The notes under the pieces were generated by a model, which saw nothing but the letters and a program-made list of their open reading frames with translations, had not been told where the DNA came from and did not search any database. A stretch of DNA of 64,000 bases, from assembly GCA_964057225.1 (NCBI GenBank), contig OZ059894.1:3038001-3102000 (forward strand), given 5' to 3'. The position numbers and the translations under genes are program-made. Source of the DNA: Auanema rhodensis. Its lineage: Eukaryota; Nematoda; Chromadorea; Rhabditida; Rhabditidae. Numbering within the stretch: the first letter of the stretch is position 1; the number at the start of each line of letters is the position of its first letter. Of this stretch, positions 26,094 through 37,908 are shown in pieces.

Positions 26094-27378
26094 GGAATCT
26101 AAAAACATCTACTTTTCGCTAAATTATTTTGAAATTTTTCGAAAAAATTTTTTTCAAAATGTTTTTGGAAGCAATGTTGAGTGTACATGGAAACTCAACA
26201 TACACTAATGCATCATTTTTCAAACGATCATAACTAATTTTTGTATTGAGCGTTTTTCAATGTAGTATAGTGCATTCGATGCGGATTTTTAAGCTGCGTC
26301 GAGCTGTGTTATCAGATTTGCGCTAGCTTAAAAATGCACCGAGATATCAACTGATATAAGTTCACACATATATCCTAGATTTTCACCCTGAAGAATTAAT
26401 TTTTTCGTTGAATAACATTGTCCATCGTCTTTGCCTTGAAAAAAGGAATCTAAAAACATCTACTTTTCGCTAAATTATTTTGAAATTTTTCGAAAAAATT
26501 TTTGTCAAAATGTTTTTGGAAGCAATGTTGAGTGTACATGGAAACTCAACATACACTAATGCATCATTTTTCAAACAATCATAACTAATTTTTGTATTAA
26601 GCGTTTTTCAATGTAGTATAGTGCATTCGATGCGGATTTTTAAGCTGCGTCGATCTGTGTTATCCGATTTGCGCTAGCTGAAAAATGCACCGAGATATCA
26701 ACTGATATAAGTTCACACTTATATCCTCGATTTTCACCCTGAAGAATTAATTTTTTCGTTGAATAACATTGTCCATCGTCTTTGCCTTGAAAAAAAAAAT
26801 CTAAAAACATCTACTTTTTGCTAAATTATTTTGAAATTTTTCGAAAAAATTTTTTTCAAAATGATTTTGGAAGCAATGTTGAGTGTACATGGAAACTCAA
26901 CATACACTAATGCATCATTTTTCAAACGATCATAACTAATTTTTGTATTGAGCGTTTTTCAATGTAGTATAGTGCATTCGATGCGGATTTTTAAGCTGCG
27001 TCGAGCTGTGTTATCAGATTTGCGCTAGCTTAAAAATGCACCGAGATATCAACTGATATAAGTTCACACATATATCCTCGATTTTCACCCTGAAGAATTA
27101 ATTTTTTCGTTGAATAACATTGTCCATCGTCTTTGCCTTGAAAAAAGGAATCTAAAAACATCTACTTTTCGCTAAATTATTTTGAAATTTTTCGAAAAAA
27201 TTTTTGTCAAAATGTTTTTGGAAGCAATGTTGAGTGTACATGGAAACTCAACATACACTAATGCATCATTTTTCAAACGATCATAACTAATTTTTGTATT
27301 AAGCGTTTTTCAATGTAGTATAGTGCATTCGATGCGGATTTTCAAGCTGCGTCGATCTGTGTTATCAGATTTGCGCTA

Positions 27379-29133
27379 GCTTAAAAATGCACCGAGATAT
27401 CAACTGATATAAGTTCACACTTATATCCTCGATTTTCACCCTGAAGAATTAATTTTTTCGTTGAATAACATTGTCCATCGTCTTTGCCTTGAAAAAAGGA
27501 ATCTAAAAACATCTACTTTTCGCTAAATTATTTTGAAATTTTTCGAAAAAATTTTTGTCAAAATGTTTTTGGAAGCAATGTTGAGTGTACATGGAAACTC
27601 AACATACACTAATGCATCATTTTTCAAACAATCATAACTAATTTTTGTATTAAGCGTTTTTCAATGTAGTATAGTGCATTCGATGCGGATTTTTAAGCTG
27701 CGTCGATCTGTGTTATCCGATTTGCGCTAGCTGAAAAATGCACCGAGATATCAACTGATATAAGTTCACACTTATATCCTCGATTTTCACCCTGAAGAAT
27801 TAATTTTTTCGTTGAATAACATTGTCCATCGTCTTTGCTTTGAAGAAAGGAATCTAAAAACATCTACTTTTTGCTAAATTATTCTGAAATTTTTCGAAAA
27901 AATTTTTGTCAAAATGTTTTTGGAAGCAATGTTGAGTGTACATGGAAACTCAACATACACTAATGCATCATTTTTCAAACGATCATAACTAATTTTTGTA
28001 TTAAGCGTTTTTCAATGTAGTATAGTGCATTCGATGCGGATTTTCAAGCTGCGTCGATCTGTGTTATCAGATTTGCGCTAGCTTAAAAATGCACCGAGAT
28101 ATCAACTGATATAAGTTCACACTTATATCCTCGATTTTCACCCTGAAGAATTAATTTTTTCGATGAATAACATTGTCCATCGTCTTTGCCTTGAAAAAAG
28201 GAATCTAAAAACATCTACTTTTCGCTAAATTATTTTGAAATTTTTCGAAAAAATTTTTGTCAAAATGTTTTTGGAAGCAATGTTGAGTGTACATGGAAAC
28301 TCAACATACACTAATGCATCATTTTTCAAACAATCATAACTAATTTTTGTATTAAGCGTTTTTCAATGTAGTATAGTGCATTCGATGCGGATTTTTAAGC
28401 TGCGTCGATCTGTGTTATCCGATTTGCGCTAGCTGAAAAATGCACCGAGATATCAACTGATATAAGTTCACACTTATATCCTCGATTTTCACCCTGAAGA
28501 ATTAATTTTTTCGTTGAATAACATTGTCCATCGTCTTTGCTTTGAAGAAAGGAATCTAAAAACATCTACTTTTTGCTAAATTATTCTGAAATTTTTCGAA
28601 AAAATTTTTGTCAAAATGTTTTTGGAAGCAATGTTGAGTGTACATGGAAACTCAACATACACTAATGCATCATTTTTCAAACGATCATAACTAATTTTTG
28701 TATTAAGCGTTTTTCAATGTAGTATAGTGCATTCGATGCGGATTTTCAAGCTGCGTCGATCTGTGTTATCAGATTTGCGCTAGCTTAAAAATGCACCGAG
28801 ATATCAACTGATATAAGTTCACACTTATATCCTCGATTTTCACCCTGAAGAATTAATTTTTTCGATGAATAACATTGTCCATCGTCTTTGCCTTGAAAAA
28901 AGGAATCTAAAAACATCTACTTTTCGCTAAATTATTTTGAAATTTTTCGAAAAAATTTTTGTCAAAATGTTTTTGGAAGCAATGTTGAGTGTACATGGAA
29001 ACTCAACATACACTAATGCATCATTTTTCAAACAATCATAACTAATTTTTGTATTAAGCGTTTTTCAATGTAGTATAGTGCATTCGATGCGGATTTTCAA
29101 GCTGCGTCGATCTGTGTTATCCGATTTGCGCTA
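27379..29133 (+). repeat. Dimeric alternation (702 bp)
   Basis: Units alternate between a C340-ending GAAAAAAGGAA/C143 type (27379, 28081, 28783) and the GAAGAAAGG/TATTCTG type (27730, 28432). m80-m81 and m82-m83 are 702 bp apart. The third C340 unit differs by C316, and the first differs at site 83 (T for A). Confidence 0.75.
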
Positions 29134-29312
29134 GCTGAAAAATGCACCGAGATATCAACTGATATAAGTTCACACTTATATCCTCGATTTTCACCCTGAA
29201 GAATTAATTTTTTCGTTGAATAACATTGTCCATCGTCTTTGCCTTGAAAAAAAGAATCTAAAAACATCTACTTTTTGCTAAATTATTTTGAAATTTTTCG
29301 AAAAAATTTTTG

Positions 29313-32300
29313 TCAAAATGTTTTTGGAAGCAATGTTGAGTGTACATGGAAACTCAACATACACTAATGCATCATTTTTCAAACAATCATAACTAATTTT
29401 TGTATTAAGCGTTTTTCAATGTAGTATAGTGCATTCGATGCGGATTTTCAAGCTGCGTCGATCTGTGTTATCAGATTTGCGCTAGCTTAAAAATGCACCG
29501 AGATATCAACTGATATAAGTTCACACTTATATCCTCGATTTTCACCCTGAAGAATTAATTTTTTCGATGAATAACAATGTCCATCGTCTTTGCCTTGAAA
29601 AAAGGAATCTAAAAACATCTACTTTTCGCTAAATTATTTTGAAATTTTTCGAAAAAATTTTTGTCAAAATGTTTTTGGAAGCAATGTTGAGTGTACATGG
29701 AAACTCAACATACACTAATGCATCATTTTTCAAACAATCATAACTAATTTTTGTATTAAGCGTTTTTCAATGTAGTATAGTGCATTCGATGCGGATTTTT
29801 AAGCTGCGTCGATCTGTGTTATCCGATTTGCGCTAGCTGAAAAATGCACCGAGATATCAACTGATATAAGTTCACACTTATATCCTCGATTTTCACCCTG
29901 AAGAATTAATTTTTTCGTTGAATAACATTGTCCATCGTCTTTGCCTTGAAAAAAAGAATCTAAAAACATCTACTTTTTGCTAAATTATTTTGAAATTTTT
30001 CGAAAAAATTTTTGTCAAAATGTTTTTGGAAGCAATGTTGAGTGTACATGGAAACTCAACATACACTAATGCATCATTTTTCAAACGATCATAACTAATT
30101 TTTGTATTGAGCGTTTTTCAATGTAGTATAGTGCATTCGATGCGGATTTTTAAGCTGCGTCGATCTGTGTTATCCGATTTGCGCTAGCTGAAAAATGCAC
30201 CGAGATATCAACTGATATAAGTTCACACTTATATCCTCGATTTTCACCCTGAAGAATTAATTTTTTCGTTGAATAACATTGTCCATCGTCTTTGCCTTGA
30301 AAAAAAGAATCTAAAAACATCTACTTTTTGCTAAATTATTTTGAAATTTTTCGAAAAAATTTTTGTCAAAATGTTTTTGGAAGCAATGTTGAGTGTACAT
30401 GGAAACTCAACATACACTAATGCATCATTTTTCAAACGATCATAACTAATTTTTGTATTAAGCGTTTTTTAATGTAGTATAGTGCATTCGATGCGGATTT
30501 TCAAGCTGCGTCGATCTGTGTTATCAGATTTGAGCTAGCTTAAAAATGCACCGAGATATCAACTGATATAAGTTCACACTTATATCCTCGATTTTCACCC
30601 TGAAGAATTAATTTTTTCGATGAATAACATTGTCCATCGTCTTTGCCTTGAAAAAAGGAATCTAAAAACATCTACTTTTTGCTAAATTATTCTGAAATTT
30701 TTCGAAAAAATTTTTGTCAAAATGTTTTTGGAAGCAATGTTGAGTGTACATGGAAACTCAACATACACTAATGCATCATTTTTCAAACGATCATAACTAA
30801 TTTTTGTATTAAGCGTTTTTCAATGTAGTATAGTGCATTCGATGCGGATTTTCAAGCTGCGTCGATCTGTGTTATCAGATTTGCGCTAGCTTAAAAATGC
30901 ACCGAGATATCAACTGATATAAGTTCACACTTATATCCTCGATTTTCACCCTGAAGAATTAATTTTTTCGATGAATAACATTGTCCATCGTCTTTGCCTT
31001 GAAAAAAGGAATCTAAAAACATCTACTTTTCGCTAAATTATTTTGAAATTTTTCGAAAAAATTTTTGTCAAAATGTTTTTGGAAGCAATGTTGAGTGTAC
31101 ATGGAAACTCAACATACACTAATGCATCATTTTTCAAACAATCATAACTAATTTTTGTATTAAGCGTTTTTCAATGTAGTATAGTGCATTCGATGCGGAT
31201 TTTTAAGCTGCGTCGATCTGTGTTATCCGATTTGCGCTAGCTGAAAAATGCACCGAGATATCAACTGATATAAGTTCACACTTATATCCTCGATTTTCAC
31301 CCTGAAGAATTAATTTTTTCGTTGAATAACATTGTCCATCGTCTTTGCCTTGAAAAAAAAAATCTAAAAACATCTACTTTTTGCTAAATTATTTTGAAAT
31401 TTTTCGAAAAAATTTTTTTCAAAATGTTTTTGGAAGCAATGTTGAGTGTACATGGAAACTCAACATACACTAATGCATCATTTTTCAAACAATCATAACT
31501 AATTTTTGTATTAAGCGTTTTTCAATGTAGTATAGTGCATTCGATGCGGATTTTCAAGCTGCGTCGATCTGTGTTATCAGATTTGCGCTAGCTTAAAAAT
31601 GCACCGAGATATCAACTGATATAAGTTCACACTTATATCCTCGATTTTCACCCTGAAGAATTAATTTTTTCGATGAATAACAATGTCCATCGTCTTTGCC
31701 TTGAAAAAAGGAATCTAAAAACATCTACTTTTCGCTAAATTATTTTGAAATTTTTCGAAAAAATTTTTGTCAAAATGTTTTTGGAAGCAATGTTGAGTGT
31801 ACATGGAAACTCAACATACACTAATGCATCATTTTTCAAACAATCATAACTAATTTTTGTATTAAGCGTTTTTCAATGTAGTATAGTGCATTCGATGCGG
31901 ATTTTTAAGCTGCGTCGATCTGTGTTATCCGATTTGCGCTAGCTGAAAAATGCACCGAGATATCAACTGATATAAGTTCACACTTATATCCTCGATTTTC
32001 ACCCTGAAGAATTAATTTTTTCGTTGAATAACATTGTCCATCGTCTTTGCCTTGAAAAAAAGAATCTAAAAACATCTACTTTTTGCTAAATTATTTTGAA
32101 ATTTTTCGAAAAAATTTTTGTCAAAATGTTTTTGGAAGCAATGTTGAGTGTACATGGAAACTCAACATACACTAATGCATCATTTTTCAAACGATCATAA
32201 CTAATTTTTGTATTGAGCGTTTTTCAATGTAGTATAGTGCATTCGATGCGGATTTTTAAGCTGCGTCGATCTGTGTTATCCGATTTGCGCTAGCTGAAAA

Positions 32301-33596
32301 ATGCACCGAGATATCAACTGATATAAGTTCACACTTATATCCTCGATTTTCACCCTGAAGAATTAATTTTTTCGTTGAATAACATTGTCCATCGTCTTTG
32401 CCTTGAAAAAAAGAATCTAAAAACATCTACTTTTTGCTAAATTATTTTGAAATTTTTCGAAAAAATTTTTGTCAAAATGTTTTTGGAAGCAATGTTGAGT
32501 GTACATGGAAACTCAACATACACTAATGCATCATTTTTCAAACGATCATAACTAATTTTTGTATTAAGCGTTTTTTAATGTAGTATAGTGCATTCGATGC
32601 GGATTTTCAAGCTGCGTCGATCTGTGTTATCAGATTTGAGCTAGCTTAAAAATGCACCGAGATATCAACTGATATAAGTTCACACTTATATCCTCGATTT
32701 TCACCCTGAAGAATTAATTTTTTCGATGAATAACATTGTCCATCGTCTTTGCCTTGAAAAAAGGAATCTAAAAACATCTACTTTTTGCTAAATTATTCTG
32801 AAATTTTTCGAAAAAATTTTTGTCAAAATGTTTTTGGAAGCAATGTTGAGTGTACATGGAAACTCAACATACACTAATGCATCATTTTTCAAACGATCAT
32901 AACTAATTTTTGTATTAAGCGTTTTTCAATGTAGTATAGTGCATTCGATGCGGATTTTCAAGCTGCGTCGATCTGTGTTATCAGATTTGCGCTAGCTTAA
33001 AAATGCACCGAGATATCAACTGATATAAGTTCACACTTATATCCTCGATTTTCACCCTGAAGAATTAATTTTTTCGATGAATAACATTGTCCATCGTCTT
33101 TGCCTTGAAAAAAGGAATCTAAAAACATCTACTTTTCGCTAAATTATTTTGAAATTTTTCGAAAAAATTTTTGTCAAAATGTTTTTGGAAGCAATGTTGA
33201 GTGTACATGGAAACTCAACATACACTAATGCATCATTTTTCAAACAATCATAACTAATTTTTGTATTAAGCGTTTTTCAATGTAGTATAGTGCATTCGAT
33301 GCGGATTTTTAAGCTGCGTCGATCTGTGTTATCCGATTTGCGCTAGCTGAAAAATGCACCGAGATATCAACTGATATAAGTTCACACTTATATCCTCGAT
33401 TTTCACCCTGAAGAATTAATTTTTTCGTTGAATAACATTGTCCATCGTCTTTGCCTTGAAAAAAAAAATCTAAAAACATCTACTTTTTGCTAAATTATTT
33501 TGAAATTTTTCGAAAAAATTTTTTTCAAAATGTTTTTGGAAGCAATGTTGAGTGTACATGGAAACTCAACATACACTAATGCATCATTTTTCAAAC
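29313..33596 (+). repeat. Tandem 6-unit higher-order repeat (2106 bp), two near-identical copies
   Basis: Six consecutive units starting at 29485 recur, as far as I can read without difference, starting at 31591. Shared rare markers are AACAATGTCC in the first unit, G274 with T329/C340 in the second, TTTTTTAATG with TTTGAGCT in the third, and GAAAAAAGGAA with TATTCTG in the fourth. The match runs from about site 180 of m84/m90 to about site 251 of m90/m96, so the duplicated segment starts and ends inside a unit. This is the clearest higher-order repeat in the window. Confidence 0.9.
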
Positions 33597-35630
33597 GATC
33601 ATAACTAATTTTTGTATTGAGCGTTTTTCAATGTAGTATAGTGCATTCGATGCGGATTTTTAAGTTGCGTCGAGCTGTGTTATCAGATTTGCGCTAGCTT
33701 AAAAATGCACCGAGATATCAACTGATATAAGTTCACACATATATCCTCGATTTTCACCCTGAAGAATTAATTTTTTCGTTGAATAACATTGTCCATCGTC
33801 TTTGCCTTGAAAAAAGGAATCTAAAAACATCTACTTTTCGCTAAATTATTTTGAAATTTTTCGAAAAAATTTTTGTCAAAATGTTTTTGGAAGCAATGTT
33901 GAGTGTACATGGAAACTCAACATACACTAATGCATCATTTTTCAAACGATCATAACTAATTTTTGTATTAAGCGTTTTTCAATGTAGTATAGTGCATTCG
34001 ATGCGGATTTTCAAGCTGCGTCGATCTGTGTTATCAGATTTGCGCTAGCTTAAAAATGCACCGAGATATCAACTGATATAAGTTCACACTTATATCCTCG
34101 ATTTTCACCCTGAAGAATTAATTTTTTCGTTGAATAACATTGTCCATCGTCTTTGCCTTGAAAAAAGGAATCTAAAAACATCTACTTTTCGCTAAATTAT
34201 TTTGAAATTTTTCGAAAAAATTTTTGTCAAAATGTTTTTGGAAGCAATGTTGAGTGTACATGGAAACTCAACATACACTAATGCATCATTTTTCAAACAA
34301 TCATAACTAATTTTTGTATTAAGCGTTTTTCAATGTAGTATAGTGCATTCGATGCGGATTTTTAAGCTGCGTCGATCTGTGTTATCCGATTTGCGCTAGC
34401 TGAAAAATGCACCGAGATATCAACTGATATAAGTTCACACTTATATCCTCGATTTTCACCCTGAAGAATTAATTTTTTCGTTGAATAACATTGTCCATCG
34501 TCTTTGCTTTGAAGAAAGGAATCTAAAAACATCTACTTTTTGCTAAATTATTCTGAAATTTTTCGAAAAAATTTTTTTCAAAATGTTTTTGGAAGCAATG
34601 TTGAGTGTACATGGAAACTCAACATACACTAATGCATCATTTTTCAAACGATCATAACTAATTTTTGTATTGAGCGTTTTTCAATGTAGTATAGTGCATT
34701 CGATGCGGATTTTTAAGTTGCGTCGAGCTGTGTTATCAGATTTGCGCTAGCTTAAAAATGCACCGAGATATCAACTGATATAAGTTCACACATATATCCT
34801 CGATTTTCACCCTGAAGAATTAATTTTTTCGTTGAATAACATTGTCCATCGTCTTTGCCTTGAAAAAAGGAATCTAAAAACATCTACTTTTCGCTAAATT
34901 ATTTTGAAATTTTTCGAAAAAATTTTTGTCAAAATGTTTTTGGAAGCAATGTTGAGTGTACATGGAAACTCAACATACACTAATGCATCATTTTTCAAAC
35001 GATCATAACTAATTTTTGTATTAAGCGTTTTTCAATGTAGTATAGTGCATTCGATGCGGATTTTCAAGCTGCGTCGATCTGTGTTATCAGATTTGCGCTA
35101 GCTTAAAAATGCACCGAGATATCAACTGATATAAGTTCACACTTATATCCTCGATTTTCACCCTGAAGAATTAATTTTTTCGTTGAATAACATTGTCCAT
35201 CGTCTTTGCCTTGAAAAAAGGAATCTAAAAACATCTACTTTTCGCTAAATTATTTTGAAATTTTTCGAAAAAATTTTTGTCAAAATGTTTTTGGAAGCAA
35301 TGTTGAGTGTACATGGAAACTCAACATACACTAATGCATCATTTTTCAAACAATCATAACTAATTTTTGTATTAAGCGTTTTTCAATGTAGTATAGTGCA
35401 TTCGATGCGGATTTTTAAGCTGCGTCGATCTGTGTTATCCGATTTGCGCTAGCTGAAAAATGCACCGAGATATCAACTGATATAAGTTCACACTTATATC
35501 CTCGATTTTCACCCTGAAGAATTAATTTTTTCGTTGAATAACATTGTCCATCGTCTTTGCTTTGAAGAAAGGAATCTAAAAACATCTACTTTTTGCTAAA
35601 TTATTCTGAAATTTTTCGAAAAAATTTTTG
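33501..35630 (+). repeat. Tandem 3-unit duplication (1053 bp)
   Basis: TTTTTAAGTTGCG is a rare form seen near 33662 and 34715, 1053 bp apart, each followed by an A43/C316 unit and then a C340 unit. The left break lies near site 155 and the right break near site 179, both in the A/T-rich part of the unit. Confidence 0.85.
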
Positions 35631-35802
35631 TCAAAATGTTTTTGGAAGCAATGTTGAGTGTACATGGAAACTCAACATACACTAATGCATCATTTTTCAA
35701 ACGATCATAACTAATTTTTGTATTAAGCGTTTTTCAATGTAGTATAGTGCATTCGATGCGGATTTTCAAGCTGCGTCGATCTGTGTTATCAGATTTGCGC
35801 TA

Positions 35803-37908
35803 GCTTAAAAATGCACCGAGATATCAACTGATATAAGTTCACACTTATATCCTCGATTTTCACCCTGAAGAATTAATTTTTTCGATGAATAACATTGTCC
35901 ATCGTCTTTGCCTTGGAAAAAGGAATCTAAAAACATCTACTTTTCGCTAAATTATTTTGAAATTTTTCGAAAAAATTTTTGTCAAAATGTTTTTGGAAGC
36001 AATGTTGAGTGTACATGGAAACTCAACATACACTAATGCATCATTTTTCAAACGATCATAACTAATTTTTGTATTGAGCGTTTTTCAATGTAGTATAGTG
36101 CATTCGATGCGGATTTTTAAGCTGCGTCGATCTGTGTTATCCGATTTGCGCTAGCTGAAAAATGCACCGAGATATCAACTGATATAAGTTCACACTTATA
36201 TCCTCGATTTTCACCCTGAAGAATTAATTTTTTCGTTGAATAACATTGTCCATCGTGTTTGCCTTGAAAAAAAAAATCTAAAAACATCTACTTTTTGCTA
36301 AATTATTTTGAAATTTTTCGAAAAAATTTTTTTCAAAATGTTTTTGGAAGCAATGTTGAGTGTACATGGAAACTCAACATACACTAATGCATCATTTTTC
36401 AAACGATCATAACTAATTTTTGTATTGAGCGTTTTTCAATGTAGTATAGTGCATTCGATGCGGATTTTTAAGCTGCGTCGAGCTGTGTTATCAGATTTGC
36501 GCTAGCTTAAAAATGCACCGAGATATCAACTGATATAAGTTCACACATATATCCTCGATTTTCACCCTGAAGAATTAATTTTTTCGTTGAATAACATTGT
36601 CCATCGTCTTTGCCTTGAAAAAAGGAATCTAAAAACATCTACTTTTCGCTAAATTATTTTGAAATTTTTCGAAAAAATTTTTGTCAAAATGTTTTTGGAA
36701 GCAATGTTGAGTGTACATGGAAACTCAACATACACTAATGCATCATTTTTCAAACGATCATAACTAATTTTTGTATTAAGCGTTTTTCAATGTAGTATAG
36801 TGCATTCGATGCGGATTTTTAAGCTGCGTCGATCTGTGTTATCCGATTTGCGCTAGCTTAAAAATGCACCGAGATATCAACTGATATAAGTTCACACATA
36901 TATCCTCGATTTTCACCCTGAAGAATTAATTTTTTCGTTGAATAACATTGTCCATCGTCTTTGCCTTGAAAAAAGGAATCTAAAAACATCTACTTTTCGC
37001 TAAATTATTTTGAAATTTTTCGAAAAAATTTTTGTCAAAATGTTTTTGGAAGCAATGTTGAGTGTACATGGAAACTCAACATACACTAATGCATCATTTT
37101 TCAAACGATCATAACTAATTTTTGTATTAAGCGTTTTTCAATGTAGTATAGTGCATTCGATGCGGATTTTCAAGCTGCGTCGATCTGTGTTATCAGATTT
37201 GCGCTAGCTTAAAAATGCACCGAGATATCAACTGATATAAGTTCACACTTATATCCTCGATTTTCACCCTGAAGAATTAATTTTTTCGATGAATAACATT
37301 GTCCATCGTCTTTGCCTTGGAAAAAGGAATCTAAAAACATCTACTTTTCGCTAAATTATTTTGAAATTTTTCGAAAAAATTTTTGTCAAAATGTTTTTGG
37401 AAGCAATGTTGAGTGTACATGGAAACTCAACATACACTAATGCATCATTTTTCAAACGATCATAACTAATTTTTGTATTGAGCGTTTTTCAATGTAGTAT
37501 AGTGCATTCGATGCGGATTTTTAAGCTGCGTCGATCTGTGTTATCCGATTTGCGCTAGCTGAAAAATGCACCGAGATATCAACTGATATAAGTTCACACT
37601 TATATCCTCGATTTTCACCCTGAAGAATTAATTTTTTCGTTGAATAACATTGTCCATCGTCTTTGCCTTGAAAAAAAAAATCTAAAAACATCTACTTTTT
37701 GCTAAATTATTTTGAAATTTTTCGAAAAAATTTTTTTCAAAATGTTTTTGGAAGCAATGTTGAGTGTACATGGAAACTCAACATACACTAATGCATCATT
37801 TTTCAAACGATCATAACTAATTTTTGTATTGAGCGTTTTTCAATGTAGTATAGTGCATTCGATGCGGATTTTTAAGCTGCGTCGAGCTGTGTTATCAGAT
37901 TTGCGCTA
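35803..37908 (+). repeat. 4-unit spaced duplication (1404 bp) marked by TTGGAAAAAGG
   Basis: CTTGGAAAAAGGAATC occurs only in the units at 35803 and 37207, 1404 bp apart. Each is followed by a G4 unit with a 10-A tract, T179 and G274/G329 (36154 and 37558). The first of these two has a private CGTGTTTGCC. The two units between (36505, 36856) are both of the A43 type. Confidence 0.85.

Larger units (their letters stand above)
9478..26325 (+). repeat. Zone 2: units m28-m75, rich in G274/G329
   Basis: G274 (TATTGAGCG) first appears at about 9751 and from there marks many units, usually with T316 and G329 (CGTCGAGCTG) in the same unit. Units with A83 plus GAAAAAAGGAA plus C143 alternate in runs with units that have T83 plus GAAAAAAAGAA plus T143, so these three sites behave as a linked 5' haplotype. 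A few units combine G274 with C316/T329 (17200, 21763, 24220), which looks like exchange between sites 274 and 316. T179 is seen only at about 18431 and 26153 here. Confidence 0.75.

Noticed and set aside
36505-37206. Assembly collapse or false duplication as the cause of identical blocks
   Set aside because: It cannot be excluded from sequence alone, but most repeated blocks carry private substitutions and different flanking units, which argues for real events. Identical neighbours such as the units at 10882 and 11233 remain the most exposed to this doubt.
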